DNA of 64,000 nucleotides from Mesorhizobium qingshengii (GTDB taxonomy: Bacteria > Pseudomonadota > Alphaproteobacteria > Rhizobiales > Rhizobiaceae), in the NCBI RefSeq assembly GCF_027563465.1, contig NZ_JAPFQA010000003.1, positions 397,409 through 461,408 on the forward strand, in the 5' to 3' direction. The position numbers were made by a program, and so were the translations under genes. Of the stretch, positions 26,814 to 35,378 are shown piece after piece (within the stretch, counting starts at the first letter, position 1; every line of letters starts with the position of its first letter). The notes beneath the pieces were generated by a model that ran no database searches, was not told the origin of the DNA, and saw only the letters and a list, made by a program, of their open reading frames with translations.

Positions 26814-28021
26814 GGCATCAACGGCGTCTGCATCATCTGCAGATGCAGGTCCTTGCCGGTCCAGGGATGTGCGTCGCAGACCGCCTCGTTAAGCTCGACG
26901 CCAAGGCCGGGCTCCTTCGACGGGATGACATTGCCGTCCTGCCACTCGATCTTCTTCGTGAGCAGCGTGGCGTGGAAGCCGTCCCATTGCTTCAGCGATT
27001 CCAGGATGAGGAAGTTGGGCAGCGTCACCGCAAGCTGGATGTTGGCGGCGCCGACGATCGGCCCGCAATAGCAGTGCGGGGCGACCTGGATGTGGTAGGC
27101 CTCGGCCATGGCGGCGATCTTCTTGGTCTCCAGAATGCCGCCGGAGCGGCCGAGGTCGGGTTGCAGGATGGTCGCGGCACGGTTCTCGATGACACGGGCG
27201 AATTCGAACTTGGTCGTCAGCCGCTCGCCGGTGGCGATCGGGATCGACGTGCCGCGGGCGACCTGCGCCATCACTTCCGGCATATCAGGCGGCACCGGCT
27301 CCTCGAACCACAGCGGGTCGTAAGGTTCGATGGCGCGTGCCATGCGCAACGCGCCCGACGCGGTGAACTGGCCGTGCGTGCCGAACAGTATATCGGCCCT
27401 GGTGCCGACCGCCTCGCGGATCGCCTTGATCATGCGGGTGGAGAGATCGATGTCGACAAGGCGCGGCTGGTGGCCGTCGAAGGCGGTGTAGGGGCCGGCC
27501 GGGTCGAGCTTGACGGCGTTGAAACCCTGCTCGACATATTCGAGCGCGCAGGCGGCGGCGAGGTCGGGGTCGTTGTAGACGTTCTTGCCGCGCGCATCCT
27601 CGGAATGGACACTGCCGGTGTGCGGATAGAGGTAGGTGTAGGAGCGCAACGTCTCGTGCACCTGGCCGCCAAGCAGTTTGTAGACCGGCTTGTTGGCCTC
27701 CTTGCCGATGATGTCCCAGCAGGCCATCTCCAGCGCCGAGAAGCAGCCCATGCCGGAAACATCCGGGCGCTGGGTGAAGCCGGACGAATAGGCGCGGCGG
27801 AAGAAATTCTCGATGTCGTGCGGGTCGCGGCCGACGAGATAGCGCTCGGCCATGTCTTCGACCATCTTCGCGGTGACATGAGCGGAGAAGGTGGCGTTGT
27901 AGGCCTCGCCATAGCCGACGACGCCGCCGTCGGTGGTGAGCTTGACGAAAATGAAATACTTGCCGCCGATGCCGGGCGGCGGGTTGCCGACAACCCAGGT
28001 CTTGACGTCGGTGATTTTCAT
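26810..28021 (-). CDS. Mandelate racemase / enolase-superfamily sugar-acid dehydratase
   Basis: The ATG at 28021, six bases behind GGAGGAAC, starts a 403-residue protein and overlaps the GMC oxidoreductase stop (ATGA). The barrel shows WFEEPVPPD (second metal ligand Glu), ATGERL (third ligand Glu), LQPDLGRSGGI and a late His in VAPHCYCGP, as in D-galactonate/gluconate-type dehydratases. At the first-ligand strand it reads ILFGTHGQFT, where most relatives have Asp two residues before the His; here that position is Gly. Thus the exact reaction is unclear, but dehydration of an aldonic or uronic acid is the best guess. Confidence 0.82.
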   Translation of the reverse strand: MKITDVKTWVVGNPPPGIGGKYFIFVKLTTDGGVVGYGEAYNATFSAHVTAKMVEDMAERYLVGRDPHDIENFFRRAYSSGFTQRPDVSGMGCFSALEMACWDIIGKEANKPVYKLLGGQVHETLRSYTYLYPHTGSVHSEDARGKNVYNDPDLAAACALEYVEQGFNAVKLDPAGPYTAFDGHQPRLVDIDLSTRMIKAIREAVGTRADILFGTHGQFTASGALRMARAIEPYDPLWFEEPVPPDMPEVMAQVARGTSIPIATGERLTTKFEFARVIENRAATILQPDLGRSGGILETKKIAAMAEAYHIQVAPHCYCGPIVGAANIQLAVTLPNFLILESLKQWDGFHATLLTKKIEWQDGNVIPSKEPGLGVELNEAVCDAHPWTGKDLHLQMMQTPLMP

Positions 28022-29634
28022 TTTTGTTCCTCCAGAACCAGTTCGGCGCCCTTCCAACCGGTCATGACCGAGGCGGCGTTGGTGTTGCCGGTGATGTTGT
28101 CGGGAAAGATCGAGGCGTCGATGATGCGCAGGCCTTCAAGGCCGTGCACCTTCAGACGTGGGTCGACGACGGCGCGCGACGCGTCCGGCCCCATGCGGCA
28201 GGTCGAGACCGGGTGATAGACGGTGCCCGAGCGCTTCCTGAAATCCGTAATCAGGTCGGCGTCGGACGTGATCGACGGACCTGGCAGAACCTCTTCCTCG
28301 ATGATCTCGGCCATGGCGGGCATCGAGGCGATCTTGCGCACGAACTTCACCGCGTCGAGCATCTCGGCGACATCGGCCTCGGTGGAATAGGCATTGGCGA
28401 CGATTCTGGGATAATCCAGCGGGTTGGCCGAGCGGATCATGATCTCGCCACGGCTCGACGGGCGGCAGTTGGACAGGCCGATGGAGAAGCCCGGCCATGG
28501 GTCGGGGGTCAGGATGGGGCGCTCGCCGCTTTTGGGAATGACGGTCGAGAACGCCTGGAAATAGAGCTGCATGTTGGGCCGCGAAAATGCCGGGTCGGTG
28601 CGGAAGAAGCCGCCGCCGTGGTTCATCGACAGCGACAGCGGGCCGGAGCGGGTGAGGATGTACCGCATGCCGACAAGCAGCTTGCCCCACCAGGGACGCA
28701 GGATCTGGTTGAGCGTCGGCAGCCGGCCCTTGAACGTGTAGTTGATGCCGACATGGTCCTGCAGATGCGCGCCGACATTTTCGTTGGCGTGGATGACGGG
28801 AATGCCGAGCTTGTTGAGCAGCGCCAAGGGACCGATGCCGGAGAGCTGCAGCAGTTGTGGCGAATTGATCGAGCCGGCGGACAGGATGACCTCGCGGCCG
28901 GCACGCACCGTCTTGGTCTCACCGTTCTGCTGATATTCGATGCCGACGGCGCGCTTGCCGTCGAACAGGATGCGAGTCGCCAGCGCCCCGGTCTCGACGC
29001 GGACATTGCCGCGCTTCATGGCCGGACGCAGGAAGGCGCGTGCGGCCGACATGCGGCGGCCGTTGCGGGTCGAGATCTGATAGACGCCGACGCCTTCCTG
29101 GGCAGCGCCGTTGAAGTCGGAGTTCAACGGCAAGCCTGCCTGCTGGCCGGCGGCGAGATAGCGCCGGGTCAAGGGGTGGACGGCGTTCGCGCAGTCGGTG
29201 ACGTGCAGGGGGCCGCCGACGCCACGCCATTTGTCGGCGCCGGCCTCGTTGTCCTCCAGCGCCTTGAAGGCGGGCAGGAGATCGTCAAAACCCCAGCCGG
29301 GATTGCCGGCGTCCCGCCAGTCGTCGAAATCCTCGCGTGCGCCCCTGATCCAGACCATGGCATTGATCGAGCTCGAACCGCCAAGCAGCTTGCCGCGCGG
29401 CCAATGATCGACATTGCCGCCAAGGCCCGGGTCCGGCTCGGTCTTGTAGTTCCAGTTGACGGCCGGGTCGAAGAAGGTCTTGCCGTAGCCAAGCGGCATC
29501 TGGACATAGAAGCGGCGGTCAGTGCCGCCTGCTTCCAGCACCAGCACCGATAAGCGGCCCGAGGCCGACAATTTTTCCGCCAGAACCGAGCCTGCCGAGC
29601 CGGAGCCGACGATGATGAAATCATAGGTCTGCAT
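28018..29634 (-). CDS. GMC-family FAD oxidoreductase (choline/alcohol dehydrogenase-like)
   Basis: The 538-residue protein opens with the FAD motif IVGSGSAGSVLAEKLS, then GGSSSINAMVWIRG (GMC signature 1, residues about 85-98) and GSINSPQLLQLSGIGP (signature 2, near 255-270). The catalytic His is in YHPVSTCRMG and the final TGNTNAASVMTGWKGAE closes the flavin site. Such enzymes oxidise alcohols, polyols or choline. It heads a three-gene set read on the minus strand with four-base stop/start overlaps at both junctions, an arrangement that points to one catabolic pathway. No transporter or regulator sits beside it here. Confidence 0.9.
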   Translation of the reverse strand: MQTYDFIIVGSGSAGSVLAEKLSASGRLSVLVLEAGGTDRRFYVQMPLGYGKTFFDPAVNWNYKTEPDPGLGGNVDHWPRGKLLGGSSSINAMVWIRGAREDFDDWRDAGNPGWGFDDLLPAFKALEDNEAGADKWRGVGGPLHVTDCANAVHPLTRRYLAAGQQAGLPLNSDFNGAAQEGVGVYQISTRNGRRMSAARAFLRPAMKRGNVRVETGALATRILFDGKRAVGIEYQQNGETKTVRAGREVILSAGSINSPQLLQLSGIGPLALLNKLGIPVIHANENVGAHLQDHVGINYTFKGRLPTLNQILRPWWGKLLVGMRYILTRSGPLSLSMNHGGGFFRTDPAFSRPNMQLYFQAFSTVIPKSGERPILTPDPWPGFSIGLSNCRPSSRGEIMIRSANPLDYPRIVANAYSTEADVAEMLDAVKFVRKIASMPAMAEIIEEEVLPGPSITSDADLITDFRKRSGTVYHPVSTCRMGPDASRAVVDPRLKVHGLEGLRIIDASIFPDNITGNTNAASVMTGWKGAELVLEEQK

Positions 29635-29845
29635 GATTGGTCTGGGTGGCTCCGGAATTTCAGGCTGTACCCTAGACGCCGCGAGCGCGCCACGTCGCCG
29701 GGCCTTCCGGCATGGCTTGTGAAAAAAGCGACCGGCGGCACCTGGATCTGAATGTCAGCTTCCGCCGCCCGAAGCGGACGATGGCGCCATCCTCTCTCGG
29801 ACAAGAGCACATGAGCGAGCGGTCGCCCGCCGGCCTTGGCCAGCT

Positions 29846-30841
29846 TTACTTGGTTCGCGCCGTGGCCGATCCGATGAAGGCGAGCATGCGCGTCAGGGCC
29901 TCCTGCCCGGCGGGGATATCCAAATTGAACTGGTATTCGTGCGGGAGTGGCGGGCTGTAGTCGGCCTGAAAGAACAGGCTGTCGACCTGGACGCCCAGCC
30001 CCTGAAGTCTTTGTGCAAGCAAGACAGCCTGCGGCGCGAGCGGATCGCCGTTGCCGCTGGAGATGAAGGCGCGAGGAAATGTGCCCGTGACATAGCGCGT
30101 AACCGATGCCAGAGCGAAGCGCTTGTCATCGAGAAAATCCTTCGTTCCCGAATAGGCCCAGAGCACTGTTTTCAGGAACCAGGCATAGTCGCCTTTGTAG
30201 TCGACCGAAGTGATGTCGTAGGCGCCGGAAAGGAGAAGGACGGCCGGCAGCCTTGCGGGCGGCAGCGCCGGCCTGATGCCGATGCGTTCAGCGTAGCCCG
30301 GATCGGTGGTGATGATGGCGATCTGGGCCGCAATCTGAGCGCCCGCGGAATCTCCGGCGAGCACCATCGCATCCGGATCGACGTTCAGTTCCACTGCATG
30401 CTGCTGGAGATAGCCGAGCGCCCTGTTCACCTGCTGGACCGGTTTCGGATAGGTCGAACCGAAGCCGGTGGAATATTCGACACCGACCGTGGAATAGCCA
30501 TGGCCCGACAACACCTTCAAGTAGTTGGCGATGCCCTCCTTGCTGCCGCCGATCCATCCGCCGCCATGGATCCACACGATGGTTGGCAAAGGCCGGTCGG
30601 TGCCCGAAGGGAAGTTGATGTCGAAGACCTCGTCCTTTCCCTCCCCATAGGGGATGCCGCGCTTCGTCACGATCCCAGGCGGTACGTGCTTTTCAAGCGC
30701 GGTCTCGGACGACTGATCCCCTTTCGAAAACATGTAGGAGATGACGGCCACGGACGGCCAGGGGCTGAGCCTGACAGCAAGGACGATGACTACGATCAAT
30801 CCAAGGACGATGCCGACAAGCAGGAGAAGAAATCGCTTCAT
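29846..30841 (-). CDS. Membrane-anchored esterase/lipase-like alpha/beta hydrolase
   Basis: From the ATG at 30841 the product has 331 residues with an N-terminal membrane helix (residues 3-24). It carries the hormone-sensitive-lipase/BD-FAE pattern: oxyanion motif WIHGGGWIGGSKEG, YSTGFGSTYPKPV, nucleophile elbow LAGDSAGAQIAAQ, an acid in SSGNGDPLAP and a C-terminal His in PLPHEYQFNLD. It likely hydrolyses short acyl esters on the periplasmic face. An ATG six codons upstream is the other possible start; neither has a strong ribosome site. It is divergent from the thioesterase gene. Confidence 0.8.
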   Translation of the reverse strand: MKRFLLLLVGIVLGLIVVIVLAVRLSPWPSVAVISYMFSKGDQSSETALEKHVPPGIVTKRGIPYGEGKDEVFDINFPSGTDRPLPTIVWIHGGGWIGGSKEGIANYLKVLSGHGYSTVGVEYSTGFGSTYPKPVQQVNRALGYLQQHAVELNVDPDAMVLAGDSAGAQIAAQIAIITTDPGYAERIGIRPALPPARLPAVLLLSGAYDITSVDYKGDYAWFLKTVLWAYSGTKDFLDDKRFALASVTRYVTGTFPRAFISSGNGDPLAPQAVLLAQRLQGLGVQVDSLFFQADYSPPLPHEYQFNLDIPAGQEALTRMLAFIGSATARTK

Positions 30842-30975
30842 GACCAAGGCATTTTGCACTCGGTCAGCTGGAAGTCAAAATCCGGACTGCGACACTACCT
30901 GGCTGTTGGCGCGTTGACGCGTCGGTGCCATGACGCTACGGGATCGGGACAATCGATCTCAAGGGGATGTCTCGC

Positions 30976-31371
30976 ATGGTGCATTACGCGGACGGCCGGC
31001 CGATCGGCGATCTGACGCTGCGGACACTGGCCATGCCCTCGGATGCCAATGCGGCGGGCGATATCTTCGGTGGCTGGGTGATGGCGCAGATGGACCTTGC
31101 CTGTGGCATCCGCGCCGCCGAACGCGCCAAGGGCCGCGTGGTGACGGCGGCGGTGAAGGAAATGTCGTTCGCCAAGCCGATGAAGATCGGCGACACGCTC
31201 TGCATCTACACCCATGTCGAGCGCGTCGGCCGCACCTCGATGACGCTCAAGGTCGAGGCCTGGGCGCAACGCTACCTCTCCGATCTGATGGAGAAGGTCA
31301 CCCACGCCGATTTCATCATGGTGGCGCTGGACGGCGAAGGCAAGCCAAAGGCCGTTCCGGCGGAAAGCTGA
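30976..31371 (+). CDS. YciA-type acyl-CoA thioesterase
   Basis: The ATG at 30976 lies nine bases after AAGGGG, whereas the ATG at 30967 sits directly on that ribosome site; I therefore choose 30976, giving 131 residues. The hotdog-fold signature is clear: TLAMPSDANAAGDIFGGWVMAQMD (in two overlapping parts), VVTAAVKEMSFAKPMKIGD and CIYTHVERVGRTSMTL. The Asn-x-x-Gly-Asp motif is the acyl-CoA hydrolase catalytic loop. It hydrolyses acyl-CoA esters in the cytoplasm. Confidence 0.9.
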   Translation: MVHYADGRPIGDLTLRTLAMPSDANAAGDIFGGWVMAQMDLACGIRAAERAKGRVVTAAVKEMSFAKPMKIGDTLCIYTHVERVGRTSMTLKVEAWAQRYLSDLMEKVTHADFIMVALDGEGKPKAVPAES

Positions 31372-31504
31372 ACGGCTCGATGCAGATGCAGCCGGCCTAG
31401 ATCAACAGCAGTCCATCACCTGTTTCACCCGCATGTGTGGTGCTTTTCATATTCGCGTTCGCAAACTTCCGTGACCGTGTCCGAACGGACCTGGAGGGAA
31501 GACA

Positions 31505-31819
31505 ATGCGTCAACGATTGCTGAACGGCGCATTGGCGGGCGCGCTTGCTGCCTTGTTCTGCCTGCTGGCCGCAACCGCCTACACCGAGGTCAAACAAGAC
31601 GATGCCGAGGCCCGTTGCGCTTCCGCAAACCACACCTTCAGGCAGCAAGCGGCCAGATGCGGAAACTGCCTTGCCGCGACGCACGGCGCCTGCGCGGTGA
31701 GCGTCAGCAATTGCGGTGGATGGGCGACCTGCGCCATCGACGGCAAGGTCGTCGATCGGGCCTCGAAATCGAAGCGGATCGAAAGCCGTCAGTGGGCCGT
31801 GGTGCAGATGCAGCCGTAG
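31505..31819 (+). CDS. Small secreted Cys-rich protein
   Basis: The 104-residue protein starts six bases after GGAGG. A signal peptide reaches about residue 25 (LLAATAYTE). The mature part has six Cys in a tight region: ARCASANHTF, ARCGNCLAATHGACAV, SNCGGWATCAIDG, suggesting three disulfide bonds. I know no family. It is a single gene with no evident partner. Confidence 0.6.
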   Translation: MRQRLLNGALAGALAALFCLLAATAYTEVKQDDAEARCASANHTFRQQAARCGNCLAATHGACAVSVSNCGGWATCAIDGKVVDRASKSKRIESRQWAVVQMQP

Positions 31820-31868
31820 GATATTTCCGCGCTACGTGGCGCGCGCAAACCCTTGCCATGCAAGGGTT

Positions 31869-32276
31869 TCAGGCATGCACGCCGTCGAATTTCTCGCGCG
31901 CCGCCTTGACGCGGGTGGTGTTCTTGCGCGCCCATTCGCCAAGCGCGCTGACCGGGATCAGCAATTCATGGCCGAGTTCGGTCAGCTCGTAATCGACACG
32001 CGGCGGAATGGTCGGGAACACGGTGCGGGTGATGAAGCCGTCGCGCTCCAGTCCACGCAAGGTGGTGGTCAGCATCTTCTGCGAGATGCCGCCGACGGCA
32101 GCGCGCAATTCGTTGAAGCGCAGCGGCCCGTCGCCCAGCTTGCCGACCACCAGAACGGTCCATTTGTCGCCGACGCGCTGCAGGATTTCCGAGACGGCGC
32201 GGCAGTCCTCGGTGTTATGCGGGTGCCTCAGTAACAAAAAGGTGCCTCCTTGCGCCTCGAGTTGACAGTATCTCAT
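31869..32276 (-). CDS. HxlR-family winged-helix regulator
   Basis: From the ATG at 32276 the protein has 135 residues. HxlR features are a Cys near the helix start (EDCRAVSEILQRVGDKWTVL), the recognition helix LRFNELRAAVGGISQKMLTTTLRGLERDGFI, and the wing VDYELTELG. A TTG at 32315 extends the frame but would place a palindromic operator inside the coding region, so I reject it. The gene is divergent from an FMN reductase gene, with a perfect palindrome between them; this is the usual layout for a redox- or quinone-sensing HxlR/YodB-type repressor controlling a reductase. Confidence 0.87.
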   Translation of the reverse strand: MRYCQLEAQGGTFLLLRHPHNTEDCRAVSEILQRVGDKWTVLVVGKLGDGPLRFNELRAAVGGISQKMLTTTLRGLERDGFITRTVFPTIPPRVDYELTELGHELLIPVSALGEWARKNTTRVKAAREKFDGVHA

Positions 32277-32301
32277 ATAGCGCCGGTATCCAAACGATAC
32301 C
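32262..32301 (+). promoter_or_regulatory. Promoter with HxlR-type operator palindrome
   Basis: A -35 element TTGACA at 32262-32267 is followed by a -10 candidate near 32284-32289. Overlapping it is the perfect palindrome GGTATC-CAAAC-GATACC at 32285-32301. Its placement over the core promoter of the reductase gene, 26 bases before the start codon, suggests that the adjacent HxlR protein represses by occlusion. The link to HxlR is inferred from position. Confidence 0.6.
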
Positions 32302-32327
32302 AGCTTTACTTGCAAGGAGAGCCCCCC

Positions 32328-32933
32328 ATGTCAAAACCCAAGATCGCCATCATCGTCGGTTCGACGCGCGCCGCGCGCTTCGCCGACGTACCGACCCAGT
32401 GGATCGCCAAGATCGCCAAGTCGCATGCCGACATCGACGTCGAAATCGTCGACCTGCGTGACTTCCCGCTGCCGTTCTTCGACGAGGTTGCGTCCTCCGC
32501 CTGGGCGCCGTCGCAGAACGAAGTGGCCAAGCGCTGGCAGAAGAAGGTCGCCGAACTCGACGGCTTCATCTTCACCGCCGCCGAGTACAATCACGGCCCG
32601 ACGGCTGTGCTGAAGAACGCCATCGACTACGCCGCCAACGAATGGAACAAGAAGCCGGCCGGCTTCGTCGGCTATGGCAGCGTCGGCGGTGCTCGCGCCG
32701 TCGAACAGCTCCGCCTTCATGCGGTCGAATTGCAGATGGCTCCGGTCAAGTCGGCTGTCCATATCGCCTGGGGCGATTTCCTCGCCGTCCGTCAGGGCGA
32801 GAAGAAGCTCGAGGATCTCGAGCACTTGAACCAGGCGGCCACGGCGCTGGTCAACGACGTTGCCTGGTGGGCCAAGGTGCTCAAGGCCGCGCGTCAGGCC
32901 GACGCCGTCGCCGAGGAAGTCAAGGCGGCCTGA
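32328..32933 (+). CDS. NAD(P)H-dependent FMN reductase
   Basis: The 201-residue protein starts seven bases after AAGGAGA. The flavodoxin-like fold shows the phosphate loop IVGSTRAARF, VDLRDFPLPFFDE, the isoalloxazine-contact FTAAEYNHGPTAVLKNAID and YGSVGGARAVEQLR. These fit the NADPH-dependent FMN/quinone reductase family (YieF/ArsH-like relatives). It probably reduces flavin, quinones or azo compounds in the cytoplasm. It is divergently transcribed from an HxlR regulator that likely controls it. Confidence 0.9.
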   Translation: MSKPKIAIIVGSTRAARFADVPTQWIAKIAKSHADIDVEIVDLRDFPLPFFDEVASSAWAPSQNEVAKRWQKKVAELDGFIFTAAEYNHGPTAVLKNAIDYAANEWNKKPAGFVGYGSVGGARAVEQLRLHAVELQMAPVKSAVHIAWGDFLAVRQGEKKLEDLEHLNQAATALVNDVAWWAKVLKAARQADAVAEEVKAA

Positions 32934-32965
32934 CCGCCGGTTCGAATTATCCTCCCAAGGATACG

Positions 32966-32990
32966 GGGCGGCGCTTGCGCCGCCCTCTTC
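32966..32990 (+). terminator. Probable terminator hairpin of the FMN reductase gene
   Basis: GGGCGGCGC-TT-GCGCCGCCC forms a nine-pair GC stem 33 bases after the stop codon, followed by TCTTC. The weak U-run makes efficiency uncertain. Confidence 0.6.
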
Positions 32991-33163
32991 AATTCACGGA
33001 AGCCATGGCGTCTGGCTGCGCCAGCCTCGGCGGCGAGCGGCCGCCCGCAGGTCGCGGTCGGCGGCCGCTTCCCACTCGACCGGGCCAGCGAGGCGCACCG
33101 CTGCTGGACGAGCGCCGCTCGACGGGGAAGGTCGTGCCGATGCCCTGACCTTGAGGCGGTGTT

Positions 33164-34489
33164 CTACCGCACCGCCTCGCGATGAGCGCTGGGCAGGCGG
33201 GTGGCGATCAGCTTGTCGATGCGGCGGCCGTCGAGGTCGACCACCTCGAAGCGCCAGCCTTGCGCATCGACGCATTCGCCGGTCGCCGGCAGGTGATGCA
33301 GGTGCGCCAGCACATAGCCCGCGACGGTCTCGTAGTCGCGGTTTTCCGGCAGGTCGATGCCGAGCACGTCGGCCATCTCGTCGGCCTGCATGTAGCCGGC
33401 GAGCAGCCATGAGCCGTCCTCGCGCTTGACGGCATTCTCCTCGTCGCCGGCATCGGTGTCCGCCCGGAACACGCCGGTGATGGCCTCGAGAATGTCGGCC
33501 GGGGTGACGATGCCTTCGAAATGGCCGTATTCGTCATGCACCAGCGCCATCGGCACGTCGGATTCCTTGAGCTTCTGCAGCACGTCCAGCGCATCGGCCT
33601 GGTCGTAGACGATGGGGGCCACGCGCGCATGCTTGCGCGGGTCGAGGGCGCGGCCGGCAAGCAGCGCGGCCAGCACGTCGCGCGTCTGGATGACGCCGAC
33701 CATGACATCGACGCCGCCGTCGCCGGCAGGCAGGCGCGAATGCTGGGTTTCCATCAGCAGCTTGCGGATGGTGCTCTCGTCGGATTGCAAATTGATCCAG
33801 TCGACCTCGGTGCGCGGCGTCATCACCGCGCGCACGGCGCGGTCGCCAAGCCGCATGACGCCGGCGATCATGCGCCGTTCGTCGGATTCGATGGTGCCGT
33901 GGTGTTCCGCCTCGGCGACCAGCATCTTGATCTCCTCGTCGGTGACCTTCTCCTCGCTTTCGCCGCGCTGGCCAAGCAGCCACAGGAAAGCGCGGCCGGA
34001 GAAGTCGAGCAGGAACACCAGCGGCGCCGAAACGGTGGCAAGGATGGTCATCGCCGGGGCAGCGCGCGCGGCAACGCGCTCGGGATCGCGCAGCGCGATC
34101 TGCTTGGGCACCAGTTCGCCGACGATCAGCGAAAAATAGGTGATGATGGCAACGACGATGCCGACGCCGAGCGGATCGGCGACGGTCTCTCGTATGCCGG
34201 TCGAGGCCAGGAACTGCGCCAGCCTGTCACCCAGCGTGGCACCGGAAAACGCGCCGGAGAGGACGCCGACCAAGGTGATGCCGATCTGCACCGAGGACAG
34301 GAACTTGCCGGGATTGGAGCCAAGCTCGAGGGCACGGCCGGCGCCGTTGACGCCGCGGTCGATCATCGCCTTGAGGCGGGCCGGGCGCGATGAAACGATG
34401 GCGAGTTCGGACATCGACAAAAGGCCGTTCACGCAGATGAGGACGACCACGATAGCAATTTCGACGTATAGCATGAGGCTCAATAGCAT
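33164..34489 (-). CDS. DUF21/CBS/CorC-domain membrane protein (TlyC/hemolysin-C type)
   Basis: The ATG at 34489 gives 441 residues; several start codons lie close together and none has a strong ribosome site. Residues about 5-175 are the DUF21 membrane domain, with LSMSELAIVSSRPARLKAM and LGSNPGKFLSSVQIGITLVGVLSG. A CBS-domain pair follows (VMTPRTEVDWI; VQTRDVLAALL; ALVHDEYGHFEGIVTPADILEAITG), then a C-terminal CorC/HlyC domain ending RRIDKLIATRLP. Family members export or regulate Mg2+/Co2+ (CorC, MpfA, YtfL). The old hemolysin name is misleading. It lies in the inner membrane with cytoplasmic CBS domains. Confidence 0.9.
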   Translation of the reverse strand: MLLSLMLYVEIAIVVVLICVNGLLSMSELAIVSSRPARLKAMIDRGVNGAGRALELGSNPGKFLSSVQIGITLVGVLSGAFSGATLGDRLAQFLASTGIRETVADPLGVGIVVAIITYFSLIVGELVPKQIALRDPERVAARAAPAMTILATVSAPLVFLLDFSGRAFLWLLGQRGESEEKVTDEEIKMLVAEAEHHGTIESDERRMIAGVMRLGDRAVRAVMTPRTEVDWINLQSDESTIRKLLMETQHSRLPAGDGGVDVMVGVIQTRDVLAALLAGRALDPRKHARVAPIVYDQADALDVLQKLKESDVPMALVHDEYGHFEGIVTPADILEAITGVFRADTDAGDEENAVKREDGSWLLAGYMQADEMADVLGIDLPENRDYETVAGYVLAHLHHLPATGECVDAQGWRFEVVDLDGRRIDKLIATRLPSAHREAVR

Positions 34490-34585
34490 TGCGGCGCGGT
34501 TTTCGAAAATAGACGGCCGGCATTTTTCAAGATCAAGACACGGCCATTCAGGCTGCATCGCCAAATCCTGAGTTGGCCGATCGCT

Positions 34586-35296
34586 CTATGGCAGCTGCGG
34601 CAACACCCCGACCATGGCCTTGCCGTCGGTGAAATAGGGATCGCCGCCGCCATTGCGGCCGGTGGTTGTCGCGCCGATGCCCGCCATGGCGCTGGTCGAG
34701 ACCAATTCGCCGGCGGCATCCAGGTCGTGCATCAGAAAATCGCGTTCGGCATCGATGTCGGGTCCGATGTGATGGGTGATGGCGCCGGTGTCGTGGCTCA
34801 GCCCGACGCCTCGATCGAAGCTGGCCGAGCCCAGCCACAGCGGCCGGCCGTCATCGCCGGTCGCGCCGGTCTGCCAGAAGCGGACATGATGACGCCGGTC
34901 GGCACTGCCGCCGACCGGCTTTTCGAAGGCGAGATCCTGGGCGCGGCCCTCGAACAGCAGCCGGCTGACCGGCGCGTCGGGATAGGGGCGAGAGAACAGC
35001 ACGCTTTCGCCGATATCGATCGCGGTCTTCAAGGTCACGGCATCGGCGGTGTCCCAGCCGGCGACGGCAAAGGCGTGGACAACCTCCTTCCGGGTGCCGA
35101 CAAGGCCGACATTGATCGGGTCACCCGGGATGCCCTGCGGCGTGTGCGTCACCATCTCGAAGCGCTGGTTGCGAAAGCCGCGATCCCTGAATGTCCAGAA
35201 TTCCGGCGCGGCGAAATAGGCGAGCGCCAGATAGGCGGTGAGCAAGGCCGCCACCCAGATTGCAACGCGTCGCCGAAGGCTTCGTTGGCCCATCAT
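34586..35296 (-). CDS. LssY C-terminal-domain protein
   Basis: The 236-residue protein has one N-terminal membrane helix (about residues 12-30). The body contains QGIPGDPINVGLVGTRKEV, AGWDTADAVTLKTAIDIG, DLAFEKPVGGSADRRHHVRFW, LWLGSASFDRGVG and the run HHIGPDIDAERDFL. This is the LssY_C pattern, found attached to phosphatase or DedA-type proteins and as stand-alone proteins; its role is unknown. It is 22 bases from the CorC-type gene below. Confidence 0.75.
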   Translation of the reverse strand: MMGQRSLRRRVAIWVAALLTAYLALAYFAAPEFWTFRDRGFRNQRFEMVTHTPQGIPGDPINVGLVGTRKEVVHAFAVAGWDTADAVTLKTAIDIGESVLFSRPYPDAPVSRLLFEGRAQDLAFEKPVGGSADRRHHVRFWQTGATGDDGRPLWLGSASFDRGVGLSHDTGAITHHIGPDIDAERDFLMHDLDAAGELVSTSAMAGIGATTTGRNGGGDPYFTDGKAMVGVLPQLP

Positions 35297-35378
35297 TGCC
35301 GTCCGAATGTTCCGGCATCACTCCAAGCGGTGCCCTGTCCCTCCGGCAAAGGGCACCGGCATGCTGTTGTCCGATGCT

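Noticed and set aside
32277..32315. TTG start at 32315 for the HxlR gene
   Set aside because: No ribosome site, and it would put the palindromic operator within the coding sequence; the ATG at 32276 fits the family length better.
32938..32960. GGTTCGAAT-like sequence resembling a tRNA T-arm
   Set aside because: No acceptor or anticodon arm can be formed around it; it is the region just after the FMN reductase stop codon.
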